The notes under the pieces were generated by a model, which saw only the letters and a program-made list of their open reading frames with translations, was not told where the DNA came from and did no database searches. Positions 18,288-30,228 of a stretch of 64,000 nucleotides of DNA are shown here, piece by piece. The translations under genes and the position numbers were made by a program. Source of the DNA: Kocuria sp. (GTDB lineage Bacteria > Actinomycetota > Actinomycetes > Actinomycetales > Micrococcaceae); NCBI RefSeq assembly GCF_030538595.1, contig NZ_JAUNTS010000001.1, forward strand, positions 172,200 to 236,199, given 5' to 3'. The stretch's first letter is position 1; every line of letters starts with the position of its first letter.

Positions 18288-19964
18288 TCACTCCCATTCA
18301 ATGGTTCCGGGGGGCTTGGACGTGATGTCCAGCACCACCCGGTTGATCTCCTCCACCTCATTGGTGATGCGGTTGGAAATCTTGGCCAGCAATTCGCTGG
18401 GCAGCCGGGACCAGTCAGCGGTCATGGCGTCTTCGCTGGACACCGGGCGCAGCACGATCGGGTGACCGTAGGTTCGGCCATCGCCTTGGACACCCACGGA
18501 GTGCACGTCTGCCAGCAGCACCACGGGCATCTGCCACACTTCATCATCCAGACCGGCGGCCGTCAGTTCCGCACGGGCAATGGCATCAGCCCGGCGCAGG
18601 ATCTCCAACCGTTGCTCCGTGACCTCACCGATGATGCGGATTCCCAACCCGGGTCCGGGGAATGGCTGGCGGCCCACGATTGATTCCGGCAAGCCCAGTT
18701 GGCGGCCCACCTCACGGACTTCATCCTTGAACAGCTCACGCAGGGGCTCAACCAGCTCGAACTCCAGGTCTTCCGGGAGCCCTCCCACGTTGTGGTGGGA
18801 TTTGATTGTGGCAGCCCCTTCACCGCCACCGGATTCCACGATGTCCGGGTACAGGGTGCCCTGCACCAGATACCCCACCTTGGCGCCGTCGGCCTTGGCC
18901 TCCAGCAGCACCGCAGCTTCCGCGGCTTCAAAGGCGCGAATGAACTCACGGCCGATGATCTTGCGTTTGGTCTCCGGATCGGTGACCCCCGCCAGGGCGC
19001 TCAAGAAGCGCTCGGGCTCACGGGCGATGTGCAGGTTGACGCCGGTGGCAGCCACGTAGTCCTGCTCCACCTGCTCCACTTCTTCCTGCCGCATCAGGCC
19101 GTGGTCCACCAGCACGCAGGTCAGGCGATCCCCAATGGCTCGCTGCACCAGGGCTGCGGCAACCGCTGAATCCACCCCACCGGAGAGACCGCAGATGGCA
19201 CGGCCATCCCCCACCTGCTCACGGATCTTGGCGACTTCACGTTCAATGATGTTTTCCGTGGACCACGTGGGTTTCAGCCCCGCCGTCTGGAACAGAAAAT
19301 TGCGTAGCACCTGCTGGCCGTGTTGGGAATGCCGCACCTCCGGGTGCCATTGCACACCGGCCAGCTTGCGATCTTCATCGGCAAAGGCGGCCACGGGCGC
19401 ACCCGGGGTGGAGGCCAGTACCTCAAAGCCCTCCGGAGCCTGGGTCACGGAATCCCCGTGGCTCATCCACACCACTTGGGTGGCGGGGGTGTCCGCCAGG
19501 ATCGACGACGGTTCGGCACCATCCGTGACATCAACGGCTGCGTCCGTGGAGCCGTACTCCCTGGCTCCCGTCTGAGCCACCGTGCCGCCCAGGGCTTGCG
19601 CCATGACCTGGAATCCGTAGCAGATGCCAAACACCGGAACACCGGCCTGGAACAACGCAGCATCGCGCTGCGGGGCGCCTTCGGCCCACACGGAGGACGG
19701 CCCACCGGAGAGAATCAACGCGGAGGGCTTCTTGGCCAGAATCTCCTCCGTGGACAGGGTGTGGGGAACTATCTCCGAGTAGACATCTGCCTCCCGCACC
19801 CGCCGGGCAATCAACTGTGCGTACTGGGCACCGTAGTCAACAACAAGGACGGGGCCTTGCTGGTCCTGGTCCGGTGCGGCACCAAGCTCGGATGCGGCAT
19901 TCGGGTCGGCTGAAGTCTCTGCGTCCAATGGGGTGCGGGCGGGGTCTGAAAGCTGCGAGGTCAC
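18288..19964 (-). CDS. guaA: GMP synthase (glutamine-hydrolysing)
   Basis: About 558 aa. Converts XMP to GMP with glutamine. The N-terminal class I amidotransferase (about 40-235) has the nucleophile Cys in GICYGFQ and the His-Glu pair in WHPEV. The ATP-pyrophosphatase P-loop [14 protein letters not shown] follows near 260, and the C-terminal dimerisation domain ends in PPGTIEWE. The best start is GTG at 19964, because TAGAAT ends 7 nt upstream (leaderless); ATG at 19973 overlaps that element. The approximately 25-residue N-terminal extension before VLVVDYGAQ is a little long. It belongs with guaB and guaB3 located just upstream on the same strand. Confidence 0.96.
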   Translation of the reverse strand: MTSQLSDPARTPLDAETSADPNAASELGAAPDQDQQGPVLVVDYGAQYAQLIARRVREADVYSEIVPHTLSTEEILAKKPSALILSGGPSSVWAEGAPQRDAALFQAGVPVFGICYGFQVMAQALGGTVAQTGAREYGSTDAAVDVTDGAEPSSILADTPATQVVWMSHGDSVTQAPEGFEVLASTPGAPVAAFADEDRKLAGVQWHPEVRHSQHGQQVLRNFLFQTAGLKPTWSTENIIEREVAKIREQVGDGRAICGLSGGVDSAVAAALVQRAIGDRLTCVLVDHGLMRQEEVEQVEQDYVAATGVNLHIAREPERFLSALAGVTDPETKRKIIGREFIRAFEAAEAAVLLEAKADGAKVGYLVQGTLYPDIVESGGGEGAATIKSHHNVGGLPEDLEFELVEPLRELFKDEVREVGRQLGLPESIVGRQPFPGPGLGIRIIGEVTEQRLEILRRADAIARAELTAAGLDDEVWQMPVVLLADVHSVGVQGDGRTYGHPIVLRPVSSEDAMTADWSRLPSELLAKISNRITNEVEEINRVVLDITSKPPGTIEWE

Positions 19965-19971
19965 GGCCGTC

Positions 19972-19977
19972 ATTCTA
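19972..19977 (-). promoter_or_regulatory. leaderless-type -10 of guaA
   Basis: TAGAAT on the minus strand ends 7 nt before GTG at 19964. Confidence 0.55.
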
Positions 19978-20024
19978 GGCCACGTCAGCACCCAACATGG
20001 GTCAGGACCGTTGCCCGGTGCAGG

Positions 20025-20627
20025 TCAGTACCGTTTGGCGGCCTTGGGGTTGGCGGCAAGCTCCGCGGTGGTGGTGCGGTGAATCTTGCGTTCCACAAAA
20101 AAGGACAGGAACGGCACCACGCCGCCCAAGGCCATGACAATCAGCTGCGGGAAGGGCCAGCGCATCATCAACCAAATGCGGAAGCAGGAGAACAGGTAGA
20201 CCACGTAGAACCACCCGTGGATGATCAGAATCCAGGTGGAGATGTTCACTCCACCGTCAATGGTCATGAGCTCGTTGTTGCGCATGCCCAGGACATTGGA
20301 CTCGCCGGTGGCGGCCCAGGTCCCGCCTGCAATCAAGTCATAGCCAAAGCCGTAGCGGGTGATCATCTCCGCCACCAGCAACAACAGGAAGGTGCCGGAA
20401 ACCCAGGCGCAGACCATGTAGAACCACAGCGCCCCCCGGATCTGAGATTCGGTGCCGCCAAAACGACGTCGTGTGCGGATTGCCGTGGAATCCGGACCAC
20501 CCGGGCGCGCAGCGTTGGCCGGAGTTGCGCCTTCGGGCACCGGCACGCGAACACCATCGGTGCGCTCCTGCGGACGCGGGGTTTCACCGTCTGTGGGCAG
20601 GCCGTTGGAGTCTGGGGGCTGGGTCAT
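20025..20627 (-). CDS. DUF3817 integral membrane protein
   Basis: 200 aa. About 65 hydrophilic residues precede three or four membrane helices with the DUF3817 pattern (LWFYMVCAWVSGTFLLLLVAEM, then THGW-like IIHGWFYVVYLFSCFRIW, then a helix ending FFVERK). The family is unknown in function but conserved in actinobacteria beside guaA and guaB. Its ATG overlaps the SURF1 stop as ATGA, indicating coupled translation. Confidence 0.88.
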   Translation of the reverse strand: MTQPPDSNGLPTDGETPRPQERTDGVRVPVPEGATPANAARPGGPDSTAIRTRRRFGGTESQIRGALWFYMVCAWVSGTFLLLLVAEMITRYGFGYDLIAGGTWAATGESNVLGMRNNELMTIDGGVNISTWILIIHGWFYVVYLFSCFRIWLMMRWPFPQLIVMALGGVVPFLSFFVERKIHRTTTAELAANPKAAKRY

Positions 20628-21601
20628 GATCGTTGGTCACTTTCTGTGGGCGTCATCTCTGCTGCCGTGCCGTCGTGCGGCTGTTGGCCGTCAAAGAAGT
20701 AGTAAGTCTCAGCCACGGGGTCGTAGTAGTAGTAGCGGCCGCTGGATTCGTCCCAGTAGTAGGGGGTTTCCTCCCCGCCCAACACAAACCAGGATTCGGG
20801 GTCGGTTTCACGCCGGTGGGTGTCCGCCACGGAGCGGAACCAGATCCACAGAGCAAAAGCTGCGAACACAATCCATTCCACGGCGTAAAACAGGTTGAGC
20901 CAGTTCACGGAGGTGTCCGTGGGCTGCTGATCCACCTGCACCACATCCAGTTGCGGACTCAGCAAGGTGCCGTCCGCGGGCAGCGTGCCATCGGCATTGA
21001 GCTGCGGACCGTCGGCAGCCAGCGACTCGGCATCGGCGGTCACAAAGCCCGAGTACACCGGAGCGGCCCACACGTTGGTCAGCTGCGCCGGGGAGAGCGT
21101 GCGGTAGGCACCGTTCTCCGTGCGCTCCGTGGACAGCGGCGCTTCCGGTGGCAGGAAACGGCCCACCACAACGACGTCGCCTTGGGGCACCTGAATCTGC
21201 TCGGCCGCCTGCGGCTCGGAGACCCAGCCGCGCACCACCGGAATGATCACGTCCCCGCCTGCATCAGGCCAGTCCTGTGCGGAGTCACTGACCGTCAGGG
21301 CATCCACCACCCACCAGCCGGTGTCACCGTCCTGGAGGCGCCCCGCCACCAGAACCTGCGAGTCCGGCCGGTAGGTGCCCTCTACTTCAACGGCTTGATC
21401 GGCAAAGGAGGCCAAGGCTGGTTGCCCCGCCGGAATGGCCTCCTGCAGCGGCTGAACCACCTCTTTGCCCGGGTCAAAAATTGTGCGCCCTTCTTCACTG
21501 GAACTCAGCTGCCATCGGCTGAGCAGCACGAACACAGTGGCGATGCTCAGACAGACCAGCAGAAGGATCAGCGACTTGGGTCTGAGAGCGGTCCGGAGCA
21601 C
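20624..21601 (-). CDS. SURF1-family cytochrome oxidase biogenesis protein
   Basis: 325 aa. Membrane protein with helices at about 9-27 and 235-255 flanking an extracytoplasmic domain, the SURF1 layout. The N-terminal SRWQL after the first helix and the VVRGWV segment are typical. SURF1 proteins assist heme a insertion or assembly of cytochrome c oxidase. The tail after residue 265 is Tyr-rich (YYWDESSGRYYYYDP). It appears leaderless: TAGACT lies 6 nt before GTG at 21601, inside a 36-bp gap to guaB3. Confidence 0.88.
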   Translation of the reverse strand: MLRTALRPKSLILLLVCLSIATVFVLLSRWQLSSSEEGRTIFDPGKEVVQPLQEAIPAGQPALASFADQAVEVEGTYRPDSQVLVAGRLQDGDTGWWVVDALTVSDSAQDWPDAGGDVIIPVVRGWVSEPQAAEQIQVPQGDVVVVGRFLPPEAPLSTERTENGAYRTLSPAQLTNVWAAPVYSGFVTADAESLAADGPQLNADGTLPADGTLLSPQLDVVQVDQQPTDTSVNWLNLFYAVEWIVFAAFALWIWFRSVADTHRRETDPESWFVLGGEETPYYWDESSGRYYYYDPVAETYYFFDGQQPHDGTAAEMTPTESDQRS

Positions 21602-21607
21602 CGTGCC

Positions 21608-21613
21608 AGTCTA
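21608..21613 (-). promoter_or_regulatory. leaderless-type -10 of the SURF1 gene
   Basis: TAGACT ends 6 nt before GTG; a TTCGAT hexamer lies 18 nt further upstream as a possible -35. Confidence 0.5.
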
Positions 21614-21637
21614 GTGAGCCTGCCACACGGGATCGAA

Positions 21638-22765
21638 TCAGCCCCGGACCACAACCTCCGAGCGCTGGAATGATTTGAGGTCCGTGTATCCGGTGGTGGC
21701 CATGGCGTGACGCAGGGAACCCACCAGGTTGGAGGTGCCGTCCACGCGGTGGGACGGTCCGTTGAGCAGTTCTTCCAGGGGTGCCACTGCCCCCAGGTGC
21801 GTGCGGGCACCGCGTGGTAGTTCCATGTGGTGGGCCTCCGCGCCCCAGTGGAATCCCTGGCCTGGGGCCTCCTCCGCCCGTGCCAGTGCCGTACCCAGCA
21901 TGACCGCATCCGCACCCATGGCCAAGGCTTTGACAATGGAGCCAGAGGTGCCCAGACCGCCGTCGGCAATGACCTGAACGTAGCGGCCACCGGATTCATC
22001 CATGTAGTCCCTGCGGGCTGCGGCAACATCGGAGATCGCGGAAGCTCCGGCGGCGTGAATCCCCAGAACCTGCTCCGTTCGCATGGCAGCCCCACCCCCC
22101 AGGCCCACCAGCACGCCCGCAGCACCCGTCCGCATCAGGTGCAAGGCCGGTGTGTAACCCGCAGCCCCGCCCACGATCACGGGAACGTCCAGGTCATAGA
22201 TGAACTTCTTGAGATCCAGCGGCTCCTGAGCCTCGGAGACGTGCTCGGCGGACACCGTGGTCCCGCGAATCACGAACAGGTCCACACCGGCTTCCAGCAC
22301 GGTGCGGTAGTGCTCCTGAGTACGCTGCGGGGTCAGCGCCCCCGCCACGATCACCCCGGCTTCACGAATCTCCCGCAACCGCTCGGTGATCAAGGCCGGC
22401 TGGATGGGTTCGGCGTAGATTTCCTGCATTCGCCGGGTTGCTGCAGGAAGGTCCTCCTGGGACAGAGCCGCAATCTCATCCAGCAACGGCTGAGGATCCT
22501 GGTACCGGGTCCACAGACCTTCCAAGTTGAGCACACCAAGAACACCCAGCTTGCCCATCGCAATGGCTGTGGCCGGGGAAGTCACCGAATCCATGGGCGC
22601 GGCAATGAACGGGGTGTCAAAGCCATAGGCGTCAATCTTCCACCCGGTGGAGACTTCCCGTGGATCACGGGTCCGCCGGGAAGGGACCAAGGCGATCTCA
22701 TCCAGGGAGAACGTCCGGCGAGCGCGCTTGGAACGCCCAATTTCAATGTCCAGATTCATGTTCAC
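21638..22765 (-). CDS. guaB3: GuaB3-type IMP dehydrogenase-related protein
   Basis: 375 aa, lacking CBS domains, as GuaB3 does. Pattern MDSV, FVIRGTTVSAEHVS, PVIVGGAAGYTPALHLMRTGAAGVLVG and GADAVMLGTALARAEEAPG follows the IMPDH barrel, but the usual catalytic Cys loop (GSICTT) is replaced by GGAAMRTEQ. GuaB3 proteins have been connected with guanine nucleotide metabolism; some act as GMP reductases. A GTG start at 22765 has AGGA about 10 nt upstream. It lies between guaB and the SURF1 gene on one strand. Confidence 0.92.
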   Translation of the reverse strand: MNMNLDIEIGRSKRARRTFSLDEIALVPSRRTRDPREVSTGWKIDAYGFDTPFIAAPMDSVTSPATAIAMGKLGVLGVLNLEGLWTRYQDPQPLLDEIAALSQEDLPAATRRMQEIYAEPIQPALITERLREIREAGVIVAGALTPQRTQEHYRTVLEAGVDLFVIRGTTVSAEHVSEAQEPLDLKKFIYDLDVPVIVGGAAGYTPALHLMRTGAAGVLVGLGGGAAMRTEQVLGIHAAGASAISDVAAARRDYMDESGGRYVQVIADGGLGTSGSIVKALAMGADAVMLGTALARAEEAPGQGFHWGAEAHHMELPRGARTHLGAVAPLEELLNGPSHRVDGTSNLVGSLRHAMATTGYTDLKSFQRSEVVVRG

Positions 22766-22821
22766 GGTGCTTCAGTCCTGATCAGTTCGATACTGCTGCG
22801 AATGCGGGCTGGGGTTGGGGC

Positions 22822-24375
<1,554 letters not shown>

Positions 24376-24426
24376 TCATTCTAGAGCGGTGCTCCGTCAC
24401 GGGTTTCCGGGACGGTGCCGCCCCTG

Positions 24427-26634
24427 TCATGACCCGTCCAGATCCACCTGATCGGGTGCCACGGGGTCCGCCGTGGGATTCCGTGTTCCGTCCGCATCGG
24501 TGGGCAAGGTGAAATCTGGTTGGACGGGCACCTCAAAACCGTCCTGGGCCAAGGCTGCCGTCATGCGTTCGGTGAACACCGGCGCCAAGGAACGGGAATA
24601 CGGGAGGCTCAAATGGTCCCGGTCACGTTGCACAAAGATGTTGCCCACAGCCGGACGGCACTGCTCATCCGGGCAAATCTGATCCAAGAGATCCACTTCA
24701 GCAAAACGTGGGTTCTCCTGTCCCATCTCCGCCATGGGGTCTTCCGTACCCAGCATGGAGTGGGTCCGGAAGCACTCAGGATCATTGATGTCCGGGGCGG
24801 TCAGGGCGCAGTCCACCAGGGGCTCGTCAAAACGCGGGATGTCACGGATACCCAAGATCTGCCGTCCCTCATCCGTGTAGCGCTGCATTCGTTCCCGGAA
24901 GCCGGCACGTTCGTACTCCACATCCACATTGGTGAACGTGGATTGGGTGACTATCAGATCCGGATCCACTGCTTCAATGATCGGATCAACGCCTTCCAGC
25001 CACGGCTTGCAGTTGTCAAAAGCTTGATCTTCCGGACTGGTGATGAAGCAGCCCAGGCCGATGTACGTCACGATCCGCCAGTTGTTGGCCTCAGCCACCG
25101 GGCGCAGAGTGTCCAGCCAATGCTCCGTGTGGGAGTTGCCCACCAACAGAACTGTCCGGTCCGGGTCCGTGATGGCGGGGGTGGCATCCGTACATTCAAC
25201 TTGTGCGCTCTCCGGGATGTCCCACTCCTGCGGGCATTGCGGACCACGTTGTGGAGTCTGCCAATCCAACTGGGCAGGCAGCGGAATGGTGACGGCATTG
25301 GGGTTCCCCGTGTCCTGGTAGCCCGGCTGGAAAATGTACGCCCCGGGATTGTTGACGTTGGGTCCCACCGCAACTGTTGCCAGCTGCCGGTCAATGGACT
25401 GTTGCCAGGCCACGGCCGGGGTGATTCCCACCGCCATACACAGCACCACGGCACCGGCCAGGCGGGGTTTGGTCAGCTCCGGCCACTTCCAGGACTTCAG
25501 CGGTTGCTCAATGAACTTGGTTGCGGCAATGGCCAAGACCAAGGAGAGCAGAATCAAAGCGATTCCGGAGATGGGGCCCGCGTAGGTTCGGTCCCGGATC
25601 ACCAGGTAGGTGATCAGCAGGGGCCAGTGCACCAGGTACAGGGCATAGGAGGCATCCCCTAATTTGACCAAGGTGCGTGAGGCAAAAATTCGGTCCAGAC
25701 CCAACGGGGAGTTGGACTGGCCGGCCACCATGATGGCGGCGGCTGACAGCAGCGGCCACAGGGCGATCCACCCGGGGAAGGCACCCTGTACGTCCACCAC
25801 AAGACCCACCAGGATCATGGAGACAAAACCCAGCCAGCCCAGCACCACGCGTGCCCATTGGGGCGGATTGAGGTAAGGAATGGCCAGTGCCAGCAGGGAC
25901 CCCAGGGCAAACTCCCAGAGCCGGGTGCGGGTGTCAAAGTAGGCAAACTCTTGCTGGCTGGCCGTGGTGATCACCGAGAAGGTCAGGGAGGCCACAAACA
26001 CCAGGCCGAATGCAGTGGCCAGCACCGGTACCGCCCGCCAACGGGTCCGCCGCACAATCAGCCACGTCAGCCCAAAGATCAGGGGCCACAGCAGGAAGAC
26101 CTGCCCCTGCACAGACAGCGACCAGAAGTGCTGCAGCGGGCTGGCGGTGGAGCGATCCACGGCGTAATAGTCCACCTGGGTGAACGCCAGTTCCCAGTTC
26201 TGGGTGTAGGTCACGGTGGCTATGGCCTGATCAATGACCTCCTGGTAGCGGGAGGCCGGAAGAAACAGCGCCGTGAGACCCAAAGTGCCCAAGACAGTCA
26301 GAACGGCCAGTGGGAGCAGGCGTTTGAAGGTGTGCAACCAGTAACGCACCAGTTGCAGGGGACGCCCGCCTTCCAGCTTGCGCACAAAGGACAAGGTCAT
26401 GAAGAAGGCGGAGATCAGCAGGAAGATGTCCACGCCACCGGAGACTCGGCCCAAGAAGATGTGGTAGAAGACCACCATGAACACGGCCACCGCGCGTAGG
26501 CCCTGGATTTCCGGACGGAAGCCGGAGTAGCGGGCCACACGGTCCACCGCCACCGGGTCCGGTTGTGGGTTGCCAGCCGCATCGGTGCTGGCTGAATCTT
26601 CTCCCCGTGCCCAGGGCAGAGCTTTCTCACCCAT
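24427..26634 (-). CDS. acyltransferase-3/SGNH hydrolase fusion (OafA-like)
   Basis: 735 aa. Residues about 25-390 form the ten-helix acyltransferase-3 membrane domain: FRPEIQGLRAVAVFMVVFYH carries the conserved Arg and His. Residues about 430-700 form an SGNH domain with GNSHTEHW (catalytic Ser block) and DHLSLPYS (Asp-His). Such proteins O-acetylate or otherwise acylate cell-surface polysaccharide or peptidoglycan. Start at ATG 26634 follows TTGAGG by 6 nt. The target polymer is unknown; the gene stands alone between guaB and groEL. Confidence 0.9.
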   Translation of the reverse strand: MGEKALPWARGEDSASTDAAGNPQPDPVAVDRVARYSGFRPEIQGLRAVAVFMVVFYHIFLGRVSGGVDIFLLISAFFMTLSFVRKLEGGRPLQLVRYWLHTFKRLLPLAVLTVLGTLGLTALFLPASRYQEVIDQAIATVTYTQNWELAFTQVDYYAVDRSTASPLQHFWSLSVQGQVFLLWPLIFGLTWLIVRRTRWRAVPVLATAFGLVFVASLTFSVITTASQQEFAYFDTRTRLWEFALGSLLALAIPYLNPPQWARVVLGWLGFVSMILVGLVVDVQGAFPGWIALWPLLSAAAIMVAGQSNSPLGLDRIFASRTLVKLGDASYALYLVHWPLLITYLVIRDRTYAGPISGIALILLSLVLAIAATKFIEQPLKSWKWPELTKPRLAGAVVLCMAVGITPAVAWQQSIDRQLATVAVGPNVNNPGAYIFQPGYQDTGNPNAVTIPLPAQLDWQTPQRGPQCPQEWDIPESAQVECTDATPAITDPDRTVLLVGNSHTEHWLDTLRPVAEANNWRIVTYIGLGCFITSPEDQAFDNCKPWLEGVDPIIEAVDPDLIVTQSTFTNVDVEYERAGFRERMQRYTDEGRQILGIRDIPRFDEPLVDCALTAPDINDPECFRTHSMLGTEDPMAEMGQENPRFAEVDLLDQICPDEQCRPAVGNIFVQRDRDHLSLPYSRSLAPVFTERMTAALAQDGFEVPVQPDFTLPTDADGTRNPTADPVAPDQVDLDGS

Positions 26635-26711
26635 GGATAACCTCAATCACTGTGCGACATCTCTGGGTGACCACGCCCCAGGGCACCCGGGGCATGAACC
26701 TATCAGCGAAA

Positions 26712-26746
26712 AGCCTCGCCTCCCCGTTATTCGGGGAGGCGAGGCT
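26712..26746 (-). terminator. terminator of the groES-groEL operon
   Basis: agcctcgcctccccg and cggggaggcgaggct form a perfect 15-bp stem with a 5-nt loop; on the minus strand it is followed by TTTT. Strong intrinsic terminator 55 bp after groEL. Confidence 0.9.
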
Positions 26747-26800
26747 CATCACGTCACAATCCGTTCATCCGATGCTCACCGCATCAGCGAAACGGGCGGC

Positions 26801-28414
<1,614 letters not shown>

Positions 28415-28419
28415 TCAGC

Positions 28420-28716
28420 TCACTTCTCGACGACGGCGAGGACATCACGGGCCGGCAGCACCAGGTACTCCTGGCCGCCGTACTTGACCTCGGTTCCGCC
28501 GTACTTGGAGAAGATCACGACGTCGCCCTCCTTGACATCCATGGGCAGGCGGTTGCCGGATTCGTCAAAACGGCCCGGGCCAACGGCCAGAACCTTGCCC
28601 TCCTGGGGCTTCTCCTTGGCGGTGTCCGGGATGACCAGACCGGAAGCGGTGGTCTGCTCGGCTTCCACGACCTGAACAACAATGCGGTCTTCCAGCGGCT
28701 TGATGGAGATCGACAC
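28420..28716 (-). CDS. groES: 10-kDa co-chaperonin GroES
   Basis: 98 aa. N-terminal [11 protein letters not shown], the mobile loop [12 protein letters not shown], and the C-terminal YGGQEYLVL are typical. GTG start at 28716 with AAAGGAG 5 nt upstream. Under the control of a sigma-70-like promoter flanked by two CIRCE operators about 200 bp upstream, so heat-shock induced through HrcA. Confidence 0.96.
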   Translation of the reverse strand: MSISIKPLEDRIVVQVVEAEQTTASGLVIPDTAKEKPQEGKVLAVGPGRFDESGNRLPMDVKEGDVVIFSKYGGTEVKYGGQEYLVLPARDVLAVVEK

Positions 28717-28913
28717 GATGTCTCCTTTTCCTGGGCTCGATCACGAGCCCCAGTTGAGTTTTTGTGCTTGTCATGTCCCACCCACATGAAGCTGCTGCCC
28801 CCGGCTGCGGCAACCACCCGGAGGTGGTTGGTCACGGTGCCGGGGATCCTCACGCGGGAGTTGACCTGCGGGTGCGCCGATCGTCGTCGCGGTGCCGACC
28901 GACCCATTTTCCC

Positions 28914-28940
28914 TTAGCACCCTCCCGAGGAGAGTGCCAA
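28914..28940 (-). promoter_or_regulatory. CIRCE operator 1 upstream of groES
   Basis: TTAGCACCC, 9-nt spacer, GAGTGCCAA: a 9-9-9 CIRCE element with minor mismatches to TTAGCACTC-N9-GAGTGCTAA. Expected HrcA target, immediately downstream of the -10. Confidence 0.88.
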
Positions 28941-28945
28941 CGCTC

Positions 28946-28974
28946 ACTGTAAAAGCCCCTTAGCAGTCGGTCAA
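28946..28974 (-). promoter_or_regulatory. groES-groEL promoter
   Basis: On the minus strand TTGACC (28969-28974) is separated by 17 nt from TACAGT (28946-28951). The -35 overlaps the spacer of CIRCE 2 and the -10 lies between the two operators. The 5' leader is roughly 220 nt; I see no other feature in it. Confidence 0.75.
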
Positions 28975-28986
28975 GGTGAGTGCCAA
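28960..28986 (-). promoter_or_regulatory. CIRCE operator 2 upstream of groES
   Basis: TTAGCAGTC, 9-nt spacer, GAGTGCCAA. The second 9-9-9 copy covers the -35 region, giving HrcA two sites around the promoter. Confidence 0.85.
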
Positions 28987-29093
28987 AAGGGTCGCCGTGA
29001 GCGGAACTCACAGGGGTTACCACGAACTTTGCGCCGTTCGCAATTAGGTCATAGTTATATAACGTAATTGACCACGCGGGGTGAGTGGTGCCA

Positions 29094-29112
29094 AGTAGTT
29101 AGGCTAGCCTTC
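29094..29112 (+). promoter_or_regulatory. IdeR/DtxR-like iron box
   Basis: The core aggctagcct (29101-29110) is a perfect palindrome and the 19-bp frame matches the iron-box consensus TTAGGTTAGSCTAACCTAA at about 12 positions. It lies 128 bp before the siderophore-binding lipoprotein gene, consistent with iron repression. An AT-rich segment (29041-29070) just upstream may hold the promoter; no clear -35/-10 pair was found. Confidence 0.55.
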
Positions 29113-29239
29113 CCTGTGTAATCCGCGCGCACCACACCTCCCCGGCTTGACCGGTGGCCGAGCACTTACCCGAGCCACCGGCCCGTGTGGCCACTGATCA
29201 GGCATACATGGCGGCCGGTTCACGCAGACAAGGATCACC

Positions 29240-30220
29240 ATGCTCTCCACCCGTACCCGCTGGGTTGCCGTGACCGGCGCCTTGGCCTTGGCACTGTCCG
29301 CCTGCAGTGGCACCGACGGCTCGGATGACGCCTCCGGGGAAACCACCACCATTGAGGTGGAGGACAACCACGGCACCCAGACCGTGGACGTTCCGCCCAC
29401 CACGGTGGTGGCCACCGACAACCGCACCTTTGAGACTCTGGACACCTGGGACATCCCGCTGGCAGCAGCACCCAAGGCGATCATGCCGGACACGGTTTCC
29501 TACGTTGACAATCCCGATGTGATTGACCTTGGCAATCACCGCGAACCCGATCTGGAAGCCGTGGTGGCAGCCAATCCTGATCTGATCATCAATGGTCAGC
29601 GCTTTGCTGATTACTACGGAGATTTCCAGCAGCTGGTCCCGGATGCCGCCATCGTGGAACTCGACCCGCGCGATGGTGAGGAGTTCGACTCGGAGCTCAA
29701 GCGTCAGACCTCCACCCTGGGCGAAATCTTTGACAAAGAAGATGAGGCCGCTGAGATCAACGGGGAGCTGGATGACTCCATGGAGCGGGTACGCAACTCT
29801 TATCAAGAGGGCGACACCGTCATGGCAGTCAACGTCTCCGGTGGAGAAATTGGCTACATTGCCCCTGACGTGGGCCGCACCTTGGGCCCGGTCTTTGCAC
29901 TCTTTGGCTTCACCCCTGCCCTGGAAATTGAAGGTGCCAGTGATGACCACCAGGGCGATGACATCTCCGTGGAAGCCATTGCCGATTCCAACCCGGACTG
30001 GATCCTGGTGATGGACCGTGATGCCGCTGTGGGCGCAGACGAGAACTACACCCCGGCCCAGCAGGTCATCGAAAACTCCGAGGCCCTGCAGAACGTGACG
30101 GCTGTCAGTGAGGGCAATGTGGTCTACATGCCCGCAGACACCTACACGAATGAGGGCATCCAGACCTACACGGAGTTCTTCAACACCTTGGCTGACGCTT
30201 TCGAGCGGAAGAACGGCTGA
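29240..30220 (+). CDS. siderophore ABC transporter substrate-binding lipoprotein (FatB/CeuE-like)
   Basis: 326 aa. Signal peptide with lipobox LSAC (Cys about residue 22), then two lobes of the class III helical-backbone binding fold. Recognisable blocks are DLGNHREPDLEAVVAANPDLIINGQRF in parts and SNPDWILVMDRDAAVG. The closest recognisable type is FatB/CeuE/YclQ-like catecholate-siderophore binders. AAGGA precedes the ATG by 5-6 nt. First gene of a four-gene importer (binding protein, two permeases, ATPase). Confidence 0.93.
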   Translation: MLSTRTRWVAVTGALALALSACSGTDGSDDASGETTTIEVEDNHGTQTVDVPPTTVVATDNRTFETLDTWDIPLAAAPKAIMPDTVSYVDNPDVIDLGNHREPDLEAVVAANPDLIINGQRFADYYGDFQQLVPDAAIVELDPRDGEEFDSELKRQTSTLGEIFDKEDEAAEINGELDDSMERVRNSYQEGDTVMAVNVSGGEIGYIAPDVGRTLGPVFALFGFTPALEIEGASDDHQGDDISVEAIADSNPDWILVMDRDAAVGADENYTPAQQVIENSEALQNVTAVSEGNVVYMPADTYTNEGIQTYTEFFNTLADAFERKNG

Positions 30221-30228
30221 GAGCACCC

